Shown here in pieces: positions 7,222 to 16,902 of a DNA stretch of 64,000 bases. Source of the stretch: Opitutaceae bacterium (GTDB lineage Bacteria > Verrucomicrobiota > Verrucomicrobiia > Opitutales > Opitutaceae); NCBI GenBank assembly GCA_030648295.1, contig JAUSID010000251.1:1-64000 (forward strand), given 5' to 3'. Under the pieces are notes generated by a model. It was not told the DNA's origin and made no database searches. It saw nothing but the letters and a program-made list of their open reading frames with translations. The position numbers and the translations under genes are program-made. Positions within the stretch are counted from its first letter, which is position 1, and the number at the start of each line of letters is the position of its first letter.

Positions 7222-8703
7222 ATGAATACCATCGCGCGAGTGCTTGCTCTATTACTGGTCGGATGGTTCGCGCCGACCGGCGCGGCCGCGGCGGCCGAGC
7301 GGACGAAACCGAACATCGTGTTCATCCTGTGCGATGATCTCGGGGTTAACGACCTGCACTGTTATGGGCGCGCCGATCACCGCACGCCGAACCTCGACCG
7401 GCTGGCCACCCAAGGCACGCGGTTCACGTCCGCTTACGTCGGGCAGCCAATTTGTTCGCCGTCGCGCGCCGCGATTCTGACCGGCAAAGCGCCCGCCCGG
7501 CTGCATCTCACCACGTATCTCCCGGGTCGGGCCGACGCCGTCTCGCAGATGGTCCTGCACCCGGAGATCCAGATGCAGGTGCCGCTCGAGGAAAAAATGC
7601 TGCCCGAGCACCTGAAAGCGTCCGGCTATGTCAGCGGCGCGATCGGCAAATGGCATGTGGGCGGAGCCGGATTTGGACCGCTGGAGCAGGGCTTCGACAT
7701 GTATCATCAGGGCAGCGCCAACACGAAGCCGTCGGCGACCGAGGGCGGGAAAGGCGAATACGATCTGACGGCGGCGGCGGAGGCGTTCATCGAGGCAAAC
7801 AAGGACCGGCCGTTCCTGGTTTATCTGGCGCACAATGCGCCGCACATTCCGTACACGGCGCAGCCGGAGCGGATCGCTCACAACGCGGGCGCCTTCGAAC
7901 CCGTATATGCCGGCGTGATTGAAACGATCGATGACAGCGTGGGCCGGCTGCTGCGCAAACTGGACGCGCTGCATCTGACCGAGAACACCATCGTGGTTTT
8001 CACGTCGGACAATGGCGGCCTGCATGTGCCGGAGGGAACGCATCAGCGGATCACCCACAATTCTCCCTATCGCGCAGGCAAGGGGTACGTATATCAGGGC
8101 GGGTTGCGGATTCCGCTGATTGTCCGCTGGCCGGGCCACGTCCCGGCCGGACGCGTGGTTGATGATCCCGTGATCAATACCGATTGGATTCCCACGCTGC
8201 TCGAACTGGTCGGGGCGCCAGCCGCAACAGGCCTGGATGGCGTCAGTTTCGCCGCGCTGCTGATGGGAGCGAGGCCGGCGCCGGTGCGGCAATTCTTCTG
8301 GCATTTTCCGCATTATAACAATCAGGGCGGCCGGCCCACGGGGGCGATGCGCGACGGCAACTGGATGCTGGTGGAGTACTATGACATGCCGCACGCCGAA
8401 CTTTTCGATCTGAGCCGCGATATTCGCGAAGAGCGCGACGTTGCGGCTCAACACATGGAGCGTGTGGCGCAAATGCGGGCGGCGCTCGATGCGTGGCGGA
8501 AGAAAGTCGGAGCCCAGACCAACCGACCGAATCCCCGTTACGATCCGGCGAAGTTTCGCGAGCTGTATCTCGACCTGGATCCCTCGCGGTTCGAGCCGGC
8601 GAAGGCCGATGACTCGAACTGGCAACGAATCTGGGAGTGGCGTCGCGGGATGAATTCGGTCCTGCCGTCCGGCGGAAAGAAGGGCAAAGCCAAGGCGAAG
8701 TAG
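7222..8703 (+). CDS. Secreted sulfatase (S1 family, CSPSR type)
   Basis: 493 aa exported hydrolase of sulfate esters, probably on polysaccharides. A signal peptide covers residues 1-25 (hydrophobic VLALLLVGW, then AAAAA before ERTKPN). Metal ligands DD are at 38-39. The formylglycine site is Cys78 in ICSPSRAAILTGK, which needs maturation by an FGE or anSME not encoded here. Later landmarks are AIGKWHVG, the FTSDNGG loop, and KGYVYQGGLRIPLIVRWPG, all standard for S1 sulfatases. It stands alone downstream of tRNA-Glu. Substrate class cannot be assigned by eye. Confidence 0.95.
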   Translation: MNTIARVLALLLVGWFAPTGAAAAAERTKPNIVFILCDDLGVNDLHCYGRADHRTPNLDRLATQGTRFTSAYVGQPICSPSRAAILTGKAPARLHLTTYLPGRADAVSQMVLHPEIQMQVPLEEKMLPEHLKASGYVSGAIGKWHVGGAGFGPLEQGFDMYHQGSANTKPSATEGGKGEYDLTAAAEAFIEANKDRPFLVYLAHNAPHIPYTAQPERIAHNAGAFEPVYAGVIETIDDSVGRLLRKLDALHLTENTIVVFTSDNGGLHVPEGTHQRITHNSPYRAGKGYVYQGGLRIPLIVRWPGHVPAGRVVDDPVINTDWIPTLLELVGAPAATGLDGVSFAALLMGARPAPVRQFFWHFPHYNNQGGRPTGAMRDGNWMLVEYYDMPHAELFDLSRDIREERDVAAQHMERVAQMRAALDAWRKKVGAQTNRPNPRYDPAKFRELYLDLDPSRFEPAKADDSNWQRIWEWRRGMNSVLPSGGKKGKAKAK

Positions 8704-9006
8704 CCCCCGGGCGGCGCGGGCGTGGAAAATAATGGAGGGCCCGCCTCCGCGCGGGCCGCGACGATCGTCGGACGCGATTCGACGTCATGACGAACTGACG
8801 GCACGGTTCGGACGGGGCAGAGCCCGTCCCTCCAGGGATGAGGATCGACACGGAAAGGCGCGAAACGCTCACGCGTTCCGCTACGAAGACCATCGGGAAT
8901 GGAGGGCCAGCCTCGGCGCGGGCCGTTCGCTTTCCGAAGGAAATTCCACGCGGGAAAGTCGAAATGCGTGTTGAAGCGAAACACGGCCGCTGCGCCGCGC
9001 GTGGGC
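8704..9006. repeat. Intergenic repeats after the sulfatase
   Basis: 303 bp without a gene. It carries GGAGGGCCCGCCTCCGCGCG and a related GGAGGGCCAGCCTCGGCGCG about 165 bp later, and the reverse complement (8856-8884) of the CGTAGCGGAACGCGTGAGCG block found in arrays 3 and 5. The gap is shared by the 3' ends of the convergent sulfatase and AraC genes. Confidence 0.7.
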
Positions 9007-9813
9007 TCACCGCCCGTTTCGCCACGAACTGGGTGTCTGGCCGGTTTGCCGCCGGAACCAGCGCGCGAAATAATTGGGGTCGTCGAAGCCGCTGCGTATC
9101 GCTGCATCGGCTACGTTCGGCGCGTTGCGCAACGCGGTTTGGGCGTCCTCCAGACGCAACCGATCGCGGAGCGCCCGAAGCCCGAGCCCGGACTCCCGCT
9201 TCAGTTTTCGGGTGAGGTGATCCGGATGGTAACCGGCGGTGCGGGCGAGTCGTGCCAGCGGGGCAGGGGTGCGGAGGAGTTCGCGCACTTTTTCGAAGGT
9301 GGTTTGAACCGGCGGTGCGGCCGCCGCAGAAGGCGATTGCTCGAGCAGCAGCGCCACCACGGCGAGGATGGCGGAATAATCCGCGAGCGTGAGCCGGCCC
9401 TTCGCCGGCACGCGGCTGACCAGGCCATGCAGTTCATTCAGCCGCGCCGACGGCAAACGTCGGTGACCGGCCCGAACGCGGCCCGTCGATTCGAGTTCAT
9501 AATCGAGTACGAGGCAAAGCGGCCGGCTCCGGCCTTGCAGCGCGAATCCGTGCGAAATGCCGGACGGAATCACGAACAGGTCGCCCGTTCGCGCCATTCG
9601 CCGGCGGCCGCCAACGGACTGCATGCCTTCACCCGAGAGATACAAGATCAGCTGCGCGTGGTCGTGAACGTGCGGCGACACCTCGGTCTCGCGATGCCGG
9701 TTCAGCTGCAGTTTTTGCAGCACAAAACCGAGCGCGTGGATTTCGATTTTCTGGATGAGGATTGGACTCCAGGCGAGCATCAGGGTCGGATTAGTGCTAG
9801 CAAAAGTCGGCAT
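9007..9813 (-). CDS. AraC-family transcriptional regulator with cupin sensor domain
   Basis: 268 aa. The N-terminal cupin-like domain (about 25-130) carries the His-rich strand EVSPHVHDHAQLILYLSGEG and GDLFVIPSGISHGFALQG, the usual sugar-sensing fold. The C-terminal double helix-turn-helix (about 165-265) includes LARTAGYHPDHLTRKLKRES and AAIRSGFDDPNYFARWFRRQ. It is transcribed divergently from a Gfo/Idh/MocA oxidoreductase with only 60 bp between the starts, so it most likely controls that gene and itself. Confidence 0.9.
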   Translation of the reverse strand: MPTFASTNPTLMLAWSPILIQKIEIHALGFVLQKLQLNRHRETEVSPHVHDHAQLILYLSGEGMQSVGGRRRMARTGDLFVIPSGISHGFALQGRSRPLCLVLDYELESTGRVRAGHRRLPSARLNELHGLVSRVPAKGRLTLADYSAILAVVALLLEQSPSAAAAPPVQTTFEKVRELLRTPAPLARLARTAGYHPDHLTRKLKRESGLGLRALRDRLRLEDAQTALRNAPNVADAAIRSGFDDPNYFARWFRRQTGQTPSSWRNGR

Positions 9814-9873
9814 TGTCCTAACGCAAGCCGTCGCTTCGGCCTACAATCGCGGTTCTCAAATACTCCCTGCACA
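9814..9873. promoter_or_regulatory. Shared divergent promoter region araC / oxidoreductase
   Basis: Only 60 bp separate the two start codons, so both promoters and any AraC operator must overlap here or extend into the coding sequences. No confident -35/-10 pair could be picked. Confidence 0.5.
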
Positions 9874-11022
9874 ATGACTACGCACAAAGTCGGCATCATC
9901 ATGAACGGCGTCACGGGACGCATGGGCACGAACCAGCACCTGTTGCGCTCGATCAAGGCGATCATCGATCAAGGTGGCGTCAAGCTCGGCGACTCCGAGG
10001 TGATCATGCCCGATCCGATTCTCGTTGGCCGCAGCGAGCCGAAGCTGGCGGCGCTGGCCGTGCGCGCCGGAGTGAAGCGCTTCACCACGAACCTCGACAG
10101 CGCGCTCGCCGATCCGGCGAACCAGATTTATTTCGACGCGACCCTGACGGGCCAACGGCCCGTTGGAGTCCGCAAGGCGATCGCGGCGAAGAAACACGTT
10201 TACTGCGAAAAACCGACCGCCACGACGTCAGCCGAGGCGCTCGCGCTCGCGAAGGAAGTGACCGCGGCGGGTCTGAAGAACGGAGTCGTGCAGGACAAGC
10301 TCTGGCTGCCGGGGCTGCTGAAATTGAAATACCTGATCGATACCGGGTTTTTCGGCCGGATCCTTTCCGTGCGCGGCGAGTTTGGTTACTGGGTCTTCAC
10401 CGGCGAACACGAGAAGCTGCAGCGGCCGTCCTGGAATTACCGCAAGGAGGACGATGGCGGCATCATCGTCGACATGCTCTGCCACTGGCAGTACGTCGTC
10501 CAAAACCTCTTCGGTGAAATCAAGGCGGTGTCGTGTCTCGGCGCGACGCACGTTCCGCAACGCTGGGACGAGGCGGGCAAGCCCTACAAGGTGACCGCGG
10601 ACGATTCGGCTTATGCGACTTTCGAACTGCGCAACGGCGTCATTTGCCACTTCAACTCGTCCTGGTGTGTGCGCGTTCGCCGGGATGATTTGCTGACGCT
10701 GCAGGTCGACGGGTCGCACGGCACCGCGGTCGCGGGGCTGCGGAACTGCGTGGCGCAGCATCTTGCCGCGACGCCACGCTGCGTGTGGAATCCAGACGTC
10801 GACAGCCCGATCAAATATTTCGATGGCTGGACGACGGTGCCGAACCAAGGAGACTACGACAACGCGTTCAAGGTCCAATGGGAACTCTTCCTGCGGCACG
10901 TGGTGAAGAACGAGCCCTTTCCCTGGTCGCTGCTCGAGGGCGCGAAGGGCGTGCAACTCGCTGAGCTCGGCCTGAAGTCATCGGCCGAGCGGCGCTGGCT
11001 CGATATTCCGAAGCTGGGGTGA
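9874..11022 (+). CDS. Gfo/Idh/MocA family oxidoreductase
   Basis: 382 aa NAD(P)-dependent sugar or polyol dehydrogenase-like enzyme. It starts MTTHKVGIIMNGVTGRMGTN, whose Gly-rich loop binds the dinucleotide; the longer upstream frame is antisense to the AraC gene and is discarded. VYCEKPTATTSAEAL is the diagnostic EKP motif of the family, and DDGGIIVDMLCHWQYV matches the catalytic region with a His. There is no Tat signal, so it is cytoplasmic. Divergent from the AraC gene, implying induction by its substrate. Confidence 0.9.
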   Translation: MTTHKVGIIMNGVTGRMGTNQHLLRSIKAIIDQGGVKLGDSEVIMPDPILVGRSEPKLAALAVRAGVKRFTTNLDSALADPANQIYFDATLTGQRPVGVRKAIAAKKHVYCEKPTATTSAEALALAKEVTAAGLKNGVVQDKLWLPGLLKLKYLIDTGFFGRILSVRGEFGYWVFTGEHEKLQRPSWNYRKEDDGGIIVDMLCHWQYVVQNLFGEIKAVSCLGATHVPQRWDEAGKPYKVTADDSAYATFELRNGVICHFNSSWCVRVRRDDLLTLQVDGSHGTAVAGLRNCVAQHLAATPRCVWNPDVDSPIKYFDGWTTVPNQGDYDNAFKVQWELFLRHVVKNEPFPWSLLEGAKGVQLAELGLKSSAERRWLDIPKLG

Positions 11023-11601
11023 GCCGCGGCAGGCGCCGCGGATCAGGCGGCAGGGGCGGCGCGGCTTAGCCGGAAGTAATCAGCCCCAACCGCAAAACGA
11101 GTTTTGCTCCGGACAGGAAGAAACAACGGATTCCTGGGAGCGCGGGCCTCTGGCCCGCAAAGATCGAGTGGCTGCGGCTTCCCCATTCGGCAGGCTCAGG
11201 GCCCTGAGCCCGTCGAACGGGCAGCGCGCTCCACCTTTCAGTGGATTCGAAATCCCAGCGAGGACGCACTTCGACTGCATCGTTACGGCTTAGTGGTTTT
11301 GGCGTGGGATAGTCCGACTCCAGAACTTCGGACGCACAGCCGCGGCAGGGGCGCCGCGGCTCTAATTCAACGGGTGGTGAACCGAGTATTCCAGCCCGCC
11401 AGAGGCGGACAAGCCTCGTGACCTCGGCTGCTACGATAACCGGGCGGGTGCGGCTGGAACGTGCAAAGTCTGGCGCAACCGCGGGGTTGAAAAATTCCGG
11501 CTCGTTTCCAAACGCGCGAATTACGCTGGCAAATGCGGCGTTTTCGCTAAGGTGTGCGCGTCGCCCACTCTTGGGCGGCGTCACTTTAACTCCTCTCAAT
11601 C
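11023..11601. repeat. Intergenic region with palindromic repeats
   Basis: 579 bp without a supported gene. A GGGAGCGCGGGCCTCTGGCC half-palindrome is at about 11137. A GGCTCAGGGCCCTGAGCC palindrome lies at about 11194, similar to widely dispersed repeats in other bacteria. TCCACCTTTCAGTGGATTCG near 11230 resembles a tract near 56541. The last ~100 bp presumably hold the promoter of the metallopeptidase gene. Confidence 0.65.
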
Positions 11602-12330
11602 ATGATTACTCCACTTATCCTCGGTGTTGGATCGCTCGGCGGTTCATTCCTGTCGCCGGGATTCTTCATCATCCTGATCGTTCTGGTGATGATCTTTTCG
11701 CTCTACGCGCAGTTTCGGGTGTCAAGCGTGTACGGACGGAACGCGAAGATTGCGTCGCGCGGCGGAATCACCGGCCGTGAGGCGGCCGAAGCGGTGATGA
11801 CGCGGGCGGGGATCAGCGACGTTGAAATCACGGAAACCAGCGGCCACCTGACGGACCACTACGATCCGATTCACAAGACGCTGGTGCTGTCGTCGGAGAA
11901 CTATCGCGGCACGAGCCTCGCGGCGCTCGGCGTGGCGGCTCACGAAGCCGGCCATGCCATCCAGCACAAGATTGGTTACTCGATGTTGCACCTCCGCATG
12001 GCACTGGTGCCGGCGACGAACTTCGTTTCCCGCGTGCTGCCGGTGGTGATGCTGGTCGGCTTCTTCTTCGCCCGTGGGCTCAGCGGCATGCTGCTCGACG
12101 TTGCCATCCTGTGTTACGCCGTCCTCACCGTGTTTCAGCTGGTGACGCTGCCGGTGGAGTACGATGCGAGCAACCGCGCCAAGGCGCAGCTTGTGGAACT
12201 CGGAATCGTCGGCTCGGACGAGATGGTCGGGGTGAAACAAACGCTCGATGCCGCCGCGCTCACGTACCTCGCCGCGTTCGTCAGCTCACTGTTGTACCTG
12301 CTCTATCTGCTGTCGGCGCGCCGCGACTGA
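11602..12330 (+). CDS. Zinc metallopeptidase, YugP type, membrane-bound
   Basis: 242 aa. A transmembrane helix at about 20-36 is followed by a soluble part, the zinc motif HEAGH at 114-118 (in VAAHEAGHAIQHKIGYS), then two to three further helices (about 135-185) and a C-terminal helix near 220-238. This is the layout of the YugP / Zn_peptidase_2 family, predicted membrane proteases of unknown substrate. YEYDAS-like acidic residues (VEYDASNRA) after the third helix probably complete the zinc site. It stands alone between repeat-bearing gaps. Confidence 0.9.
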   Translation: MITPLILGVGSLGGSFLSPGFFIILIVLVMIFSLYAQFRVSSVYGRNAKIASRGGITGREAAEAVMTRAGISDVEITETSGHLTDHYDPIHKTLVLSSENYRGTSLAALGVAAHEAGHAIQHKIGYSMLHLRMALVPATNFVSRVLPVVMLVGFFFARGLSGMLLDVAILCYAVLTVFQLVTLPVEYDASNRAKAQLVELGIVGSDEMVGVKQTLDAAALTYLAAFVSSLLYLLYLLSARRD

Positions 12331-12494
12331 GCGAGCGCCGCGCCCGGTGGGATCGTGCAGGCAGGATAGACAATTCGTCATGGGCGCCTCGCTTGGTGCC
12401 GCTACGCGGACACCCATCCTGCGGGATCGTCGCGCCCTCGTTCCTCGGGCTCGCGATGACAAACTGGGAACGTGAAATATCCGCCCTGGTCGCG
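12331..12494. repeat. TGTCATCGCGAG-type repeat in a convergent gap
   Basis: On the minus strand this reads TTGTCATCGCGAGCCCGAGG followed by GCGACGATCCCGCAGG. It resembles the dispersed family TGTCATTGCGAG...GCGACGCAATC known from many bacteria. No gene. Confidence 0.6.
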
Positions 12495-13892
12495 TTACGG
12501 GGTATTTTTCACCGCGTCGGCCACGGCCGGCGGAACGGCGACCGCGGCCGTCACGCGCCGGCCGAGGCCAAGGAAGAAAAGGATGCCCGCGGCGACGGAG
12601 ATGGAGACACAAAGGTAATAGATTCCCCCGACGAAGGAGCCCGTGATCGTCTCGACTTTCCCGAGCACGGCCGGACCGAAAAAGCCGCCGAGATTTCCCA
12701 GCGAGTTGATCAACCCGATGCTGCCGGCGGCGGCTGTATCCGTTAAGAACAGACTCGGCAGCGCCCAGAATGCGGGCAGGTAGCCCTTCAATCCGCCGAA
12801 TGCGACCATGAAGCACAGCAGCGTGAGCGGCAGGTTTCCGGCCGTGAGCGGCGCGAGCGCGAGCGCAACGCATGCGATCGAGAGGGGAATGACGGCGTGA
12901 AACCGGCGCTCCTGCGTGCGGTCGGAGTTCCAGCCGACGAACAACTGGGCGGCGAGCGCGACCAAGGGCGGAAGGATCACCAGCCACGTGATCGCGTTCA
13001 GTTTAAGCCCGTACCATTGCTGGAGGATGCTGGGCAGGAAGAATTCGATGCCGTAGCTGGCGGTGACGCCGCCGAAATATGCCAGCGCCAGCAGCAGGAC
13101 CTTCGGATGCCGCAGCGCCTGCATGAGCGTCATGCGGGTTCGCGACCGCGCCTTTTCGTCGGCCAGCTGTCGTTCCAGAGCCTCGCGCTCCTCGGTCGTG
13201 AGCCACGCCGCATCGCGCGGCCGATCCTTGAGCTGGAAGAAAACGACGAAGCCGAGCAGCACCGCAGGTATGCCCCAGAAAATGTACACCCACTGCCAGC
13301 CCTCGAGCCCGAACCACTCCGGATGGTGAACCGGCACGCCGTTGATCACCTCGTCGGTGCCGATGCGGAGAAGCGCATTGGATATTTTCGGGCTGATAAT
13401 CTGGGCCATCGGTGTGGCGACGAAGAAAATGGCGAGCGCGCGCGTGCGGTCGCGGGCCGGGAACCAGTGCGTCAGGTAAACGATGATGCCGGGGAAAAAG
13501 CCGGCTTCGGCCAGTCCGAGGCAAAACCGGACGACGTAGAACTGCATCGGCGTTTTCACCACCGCGGTGAGTGCCGCCATGATTCCCCAGGTGATCATGA
13601 TCCGGCAGATCCATTTTCGCGCGCTCCATTTCTCGACCAGGATTGTGCCCGGAATTTCGAGCAGGAAGTAACCCCAGAAGAATACGCCGGCGCCGAAACC
13701 GATCACGGCGTTGTCGAACCCCGGCAGATCGCGCGTCATCGTCAGCTTCGCGATGGCGACGTTCGCGCGGTCGACGTAGGCGATCACATAACAGACGAAC
13801 AGGATCGGCATCAGCCGCAGGTAGGCCTTCCGCCGTGCGCGATCGAGGGCCGAGGGTGCGGGTACGGGCCCTTGGGTTCCGGGAGAAGTCAT
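12495..13892 (-). CDS. MFS transporter, anion:cation symporter (ACS) type
   Basis: 465 aa with about 12 predicted transmembrane helices. YVDRANVAIAK in the first helix and the helix 4 region FCLGLAEAGFFPGIIVYLTH WF are ACS-family signatures (hexuronate, galactonate, tartrate or phthalate carriers). A hydrophilic loop with LKDRPRDAAWLTTEEREALE divides the two six-helix halves, as usual. It probably imports a sugar acid by proton symport. It is convergent with the metallopeptidase gene and separated from comEC by repeats. Confidence 0.9.
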   Translation of the reverse strand: MTSPGTQGPVPAPSALDRARRKAYLRLMPILFVCYVIAYVDRANVAIAKLTMTRDLPGFDNAVIGFGAGVFFWGYFLLEIPGTILVEKWSARKWICRIMITWGIMAALTAVVKTPMQFYVVRFCLGLAEAGFFPGIIVYLTHWFPARDRTRALAIFFVATPMAQIISPKISNALLRIGTDEVINGVPVHHPEWFGLEGWQWVYIFWGIPAVLLGFVVFFQLKDRPRDAAWLTTEEREALERQLADEKARSRTRMTLMQALRHPKVLLLALAYFGGVTASYGIEFFLPSILQQWYGLKLNAITWLVILPPLVALAAQLFVGWNSDRTQERRFHAVIPLSIACVALALAPLTAGNLPLTLLCFMVAFGGLKGYLPAFWALPSLFLTDTAAAGSIGLINSLGNLGGFFGPAVLGKVETITGSFVGGIYYLCVSISVAAGILFFLGLGRRVTAAVAVPPAVADAVKNTP

Positions 13893-14108
13893 CGGGGGGG
13901 GAAGGGGGGCGGCGCGACCGCGGCGCTGCGGGACAGTGCCAATCAGGATGATTCGTCGGCAAGCGCAAAGCGGCGCGGGGACCGATCGGATGGCAGACGG
14001 CAGACGGCAGAGGCCAGAAGCCAGAGGCCAGAAGCCAGAGTCAGACGTCAGACGTCAGATGTCAGACGTCAGACGTCAGACGTCAGTGTCAGACGTCAGA
14101 TTCCTGGC
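13893..14108. repeat. CAGACGT tandem and GGCCAGAAGCCAGA tract
   Basis: About 14000-14105 holds overlapping tandem words, first GGCAGAGGCCAGAAGCCAGA and then TCAGACG repeated seven to eight times up to the comEC stop region. This is another word-type low-complexity array directly at a gene 3' end (comEC is on the minus strand). Confidence 0.8.
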
Positions 14109-15764
14109 TCAGCCGAATTTCACGCCGAAGATCAAGGTGAGGGCCACGATGATGAACGGCGGCCACCAACTGCCGCGCTCGCGACGCCAGCCCCAGGCGT
14201 ATCCGCCAATGAGCGTGAACATCAATGCGGCGAGGGCGACGGTCCCGACCCACGGCCACAGATACCGCGCCGGGACGAATGCCCATGGCAGGTGAAGACT
14301 TGCGCCGACCAGCCATTCGATCACGAGCAGCACCATCGCCGCAGCATGGTTGCATAGCGCGGCTCCGGCGCCGAATCCGACGAGTCCACAAATGATGGAT
14401 ACGAACCCACCGAGCGTGACAATCATCGCCGCCGGAATGAGCACGAGGTTCGCGAGCAACGCGCCCGGGGTGAGCAGCCCGAAGAATTGCACTCCGGTCA
14501 GCAGGCTGACGAGCGTGGTCGCCACGCCAATCGCGACCGCAATGGCGGCGGCGCGCCACGCCGCCGCGACCGCCTGGTGCCACCAGCGCCACGCCGGCAC
14601 CGGCAGATCGCGCCAGGGCTTCCAGCGCTCCAGCCAGGCATCACCCAGGGGCAGCCCGAGCACGAGCAGCGCGGTGACGATGCCGTAACTCATCAGGAAA
14701 CTGGCGCTGAAAAGCTGGAGGGGGGCGACCAGCAGGACGACGAACGCAGATGCCACCAGCGCCGCGAACGGATTGCCCGGCTGCCGGAAAACAAATGCCG
14801 CCTGGAGAAATCCGGCCATGATGAACGCCCGCACGGCGGACGGGGCCGCGCCGGTGATGTCGACGAAGATCCAAAGGACGGATACGCCGATGCCGAAGCG
14901 CGCCCACCGCGGCAGCCGCAGGAGCAGCAGGGCCGCCTGGATGGCGCCGGCAATCACGGCAATGTTCAATCCGCTGATGGCAAAGAGGTGCATGGTGCCG
15001 CTCTGCATGAACAGCCGCCGCTGCTCGTCGCTGAGTTCGTGCGTTTCGCCGAGCATCATGGCCCGCAGCAGCCCGGCGAGGAGCGGTCGTTTTTCCGCGA
15101 TGCCGAGACCGAGGATGCCCTTGAACCGCTGTGAGGCGGTGGCACAAAACCGGTGATACGCGGAAGCGGGCTTCGCTTCCGCCACCATGCGGCCGCGGGT
15201 GAATCGGAAGTTCATGCCGGCGGCCGCGAGGTACCCGTCGAAGCTGTCGACCGGCGGATTTCGCGGCAGCGCGACGAGCACGCCGACGGCAGCGATCTCG
15301 GCTGATCGAATCGGGGCGCGTTCGTCCCGTCGGAGAGCCAGCGAAAAATAGAGTCGCTGGCCCGAGAGCTCCCGCAGGTGTTCGTCGGTGGCGACGATCC
15401 GTCCGAGCCCGGAGACCTGTCGTGGAATCGAGCGGGAAAACACCCGCTCGATCCGCAGCGTGAGTCGGGCCTCTCGCGCCGGCAGCGTGTCCCACGGCGG
15501 CAGTCGTTTTCGTTGCAGCGTGTAAGCGGCGGAGCCGGCGGCGGCCATGGCGACGACAATGGCCATCGGCCACATCCGGGGCGCTCGCGCGTAAGCCACC
15601 ATGGCCGTGACCACGGATGCGAGCGCAACCGCGAGCGGCAGCGCCGGGGCGAGCAGTTCAGCGGGCCCAGCCGCCATGAGCCCCGCCATGAAGGGGGCGA
15701 TCAGCCAGAGCAGCGGCGCGCGGTGACCGATGCTGCGAGAGGGAGGCGGAGTCGTGTTGCCCAT
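14109..15764 (-). CDS. comEC: ComEC/Rec2-type DNA uptake channel, short form
   Basis: 551 aa polytopic membrane protein, expected to carry single-stranded DNA across the inner membrane during transformation. N-terminal hydrophobic helices and a DUF4131-like segment (ALRRDERAPIRSAEIAAVG) are followed by the Competence domain with HLFAISGLNIAVIAGAIQA and AVRAFIMAGFLQAAFVF. Full-length ComEC proteins are about 750 aa and end in a metallo-beta-lactamase-like nuclease domain; that domain is absent and the protein stops after the last helices. No other competence genes are nearby. Confidence 0.88.
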   Translation of the reverse strand: MGNTTPPPSRSIGHRAPLLWLIAPFMAGLMAAGPAELLAPALPLAVALASVVTAMVAYARAPRMWPMAIVVAMAAAGSAAYTLQRKRLPPWDTLPAREARLTLRIERVFSRSIPRQVSGLGRIVATDEHLRELSGQRLYFSLALRRDERAPIRSAEIAAVGVLVALPRNPPVDSFDGYLAAAGMNFRFTRGRMVAEAKPASAYHRFCATASQRFKGILGLGIAEKRPLLAGLLRAMMLGETHELSDEQRRLFMQSGTMHLFAISGLNIAVIAGAIQAALLLLRLPRWARFGIGVSVLWIFVDITGAAPSAVRAFIMAGFLQAAFVFRQPGNPFAALVASAFVVLLVAPLQLFSASFLMSYGIVTALLVLGLPLGDAWLERWKPWRDLPVPAWRWWHQAVAAAWRAAAIAVAIGVATTLVSLLTGVQFFGLLTPGALLANLVLIPAAMIVTLGGFVSIICGLVGFGAGAALCNHAAAMVLLVIEWLVGASLHLPWAFVPARYLWPWVGTVALAALMFTLIGGYAWGWRRERGSWWPPFIIVALTLIFGVKFG

Positions 15765-15842
15765 GGCCGGGATACCGCGGGCGTCGCCGCGCCGGGAGCA
15801 TGGCGCATCCGGCGGCGCGATCGAAACAAAACGAACGGCCGG

Positions 15843-16658
15843 CTACTTGACGATGATCGGCCCCGTTTTGACCGCGCTCCGCTCGCGCTCCTGGAGCGCC
15901 TTGGGCATTGCGTCCATCAACTGGATGATTCGCTCCGGGTGCGTCGGATGGGTGGAAAGCAGCGCGGGCGGCACGGGTTGGTTGGCTGATTCCATTTCCA
16001 AAGCTTCGATGACCTTGACCGCCTCCTCCGGATCATAGCCGGCGCGGGCCATGTACATGAGTCCAATATAGTCCGCCTCCTTTTCCTTCTTCCGATCGAA
16101 GGCAAGTTCGCCCAGCCCCGTGCTTAGGCCATACGCCGCACCCAATGCCTGGGTCGTGATCAGTGGCGCGCCGCTCAATCCGGCGCCCACCATCCCGACG
16201 GTGCCAACTGTGTTCACCGCCAGTTCCTGCGAAAGCTTTTCATGGATGTGCTTCGCCGTGACGTGGGCAATCTCATGGGCGATGACCGAGGCCAGCTGGT
16301 CGTCGTTTTTCACGATTTTGAAAAGTCCGGCAAACACGCCCACCTTGCCGCCGGCCATGGCGAAGGCGTTGATCTGGTTCACGTCGAACACGATGAACTC
16401 CCAGTCCGCATCCGGCATGTCCCAGAACACCACCTTGGAGATGCGGTTGCCGACCCGCTGGAGTTGTTCGTTCTTCTGGCGGTCCCGCGAGACGCGATAC
16501 TGCCCCTTCATCCCATCGAACATCGCGATGCTCATTTTCGTAACTTCTTTTTCATCGACGAGGTTCACGGCCTTGCGGCCGGTGACCGGCACTTGATAAC
16601 AGGAGCCGAAGAGTAGCGCAGCGAGGGCGGCGAGCAGAAGACGCGTGGGCGAGTTCAT
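15843..16658 (-). CDS. M48 family metalloprotease, lipoprotein
   Basis: 271 aa. A lipoprotein-type signal (LLLAALAALLFGSC, lipidated Cys20) is followed by the zinc motif HEIAH at 128-132 and the third ligand in KKEKEADYIGLMYMARAGYD. This is the periplasmic M48C/BepA-LoiP-like layout, usually degrading misfolded outer-membrane or periplasmic proteins. The Met at 16658 is chosen because a lipobox follows; the longer frame has no signal. It is divergent from the TPR gene, with 244 bp between starts. Confidence 0.92.
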   Translation of the reverse strand: MNSPTRLLLAALAALLFGSCYQVPVTGRKAVNLVDEKEVTKMSIAMFDGMKGQYRVSRDRQKNEQLQRVGNRISKVVFWDMPDADWEFIVFDVNQINAFAMAGGKVGVFAGLFKIVKNDDQLASVIAHEIAHVTAKHIHEKLSQELAVNTVGTVGMVGAGLSGAPLITTQALGAAYGLSTGLGELAFDRKKEKEADYIGLMYMARAGYDPEEAVKVIEALEMESANQPVPPALLSTHPTHPERIIQLMDAMPKALQERERSAVKTGPIIVK

Positions 16659-16902
16659 GGGGAATCCGGCAGTGTGACGCCGACGGAACGAATATGTTCG
16701 AGGATTCGATTCGCAAGCACCGGGGTGGCCGCCAGCCGCCGTTCCGGAGGGAGAATGGCTGCTTATTTTGCGGGAAGACCTTTGCAATTTGGCCTGACTC
16801 CCGCATGATTCCGCCACCCAGCAGCGGCGAAGCGGACTGAACGATAGAGCGAGTTTTACGTCTAACCGCTTCGAGTTCCCAAAAGTCCCCTGTTCCCCCG
16901 CC

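Noticed and set aside
6389-7225. 278-codon open frame
   Set aside because: Runs through a palindromic repeat and the tRNA-Glu gene; encoded peptide is repeat-derived.
12897-14357. 486-codon plus-strand frame opposite the MFS gene
   Set aside because: Antisense shadow ending in repeat sequence.
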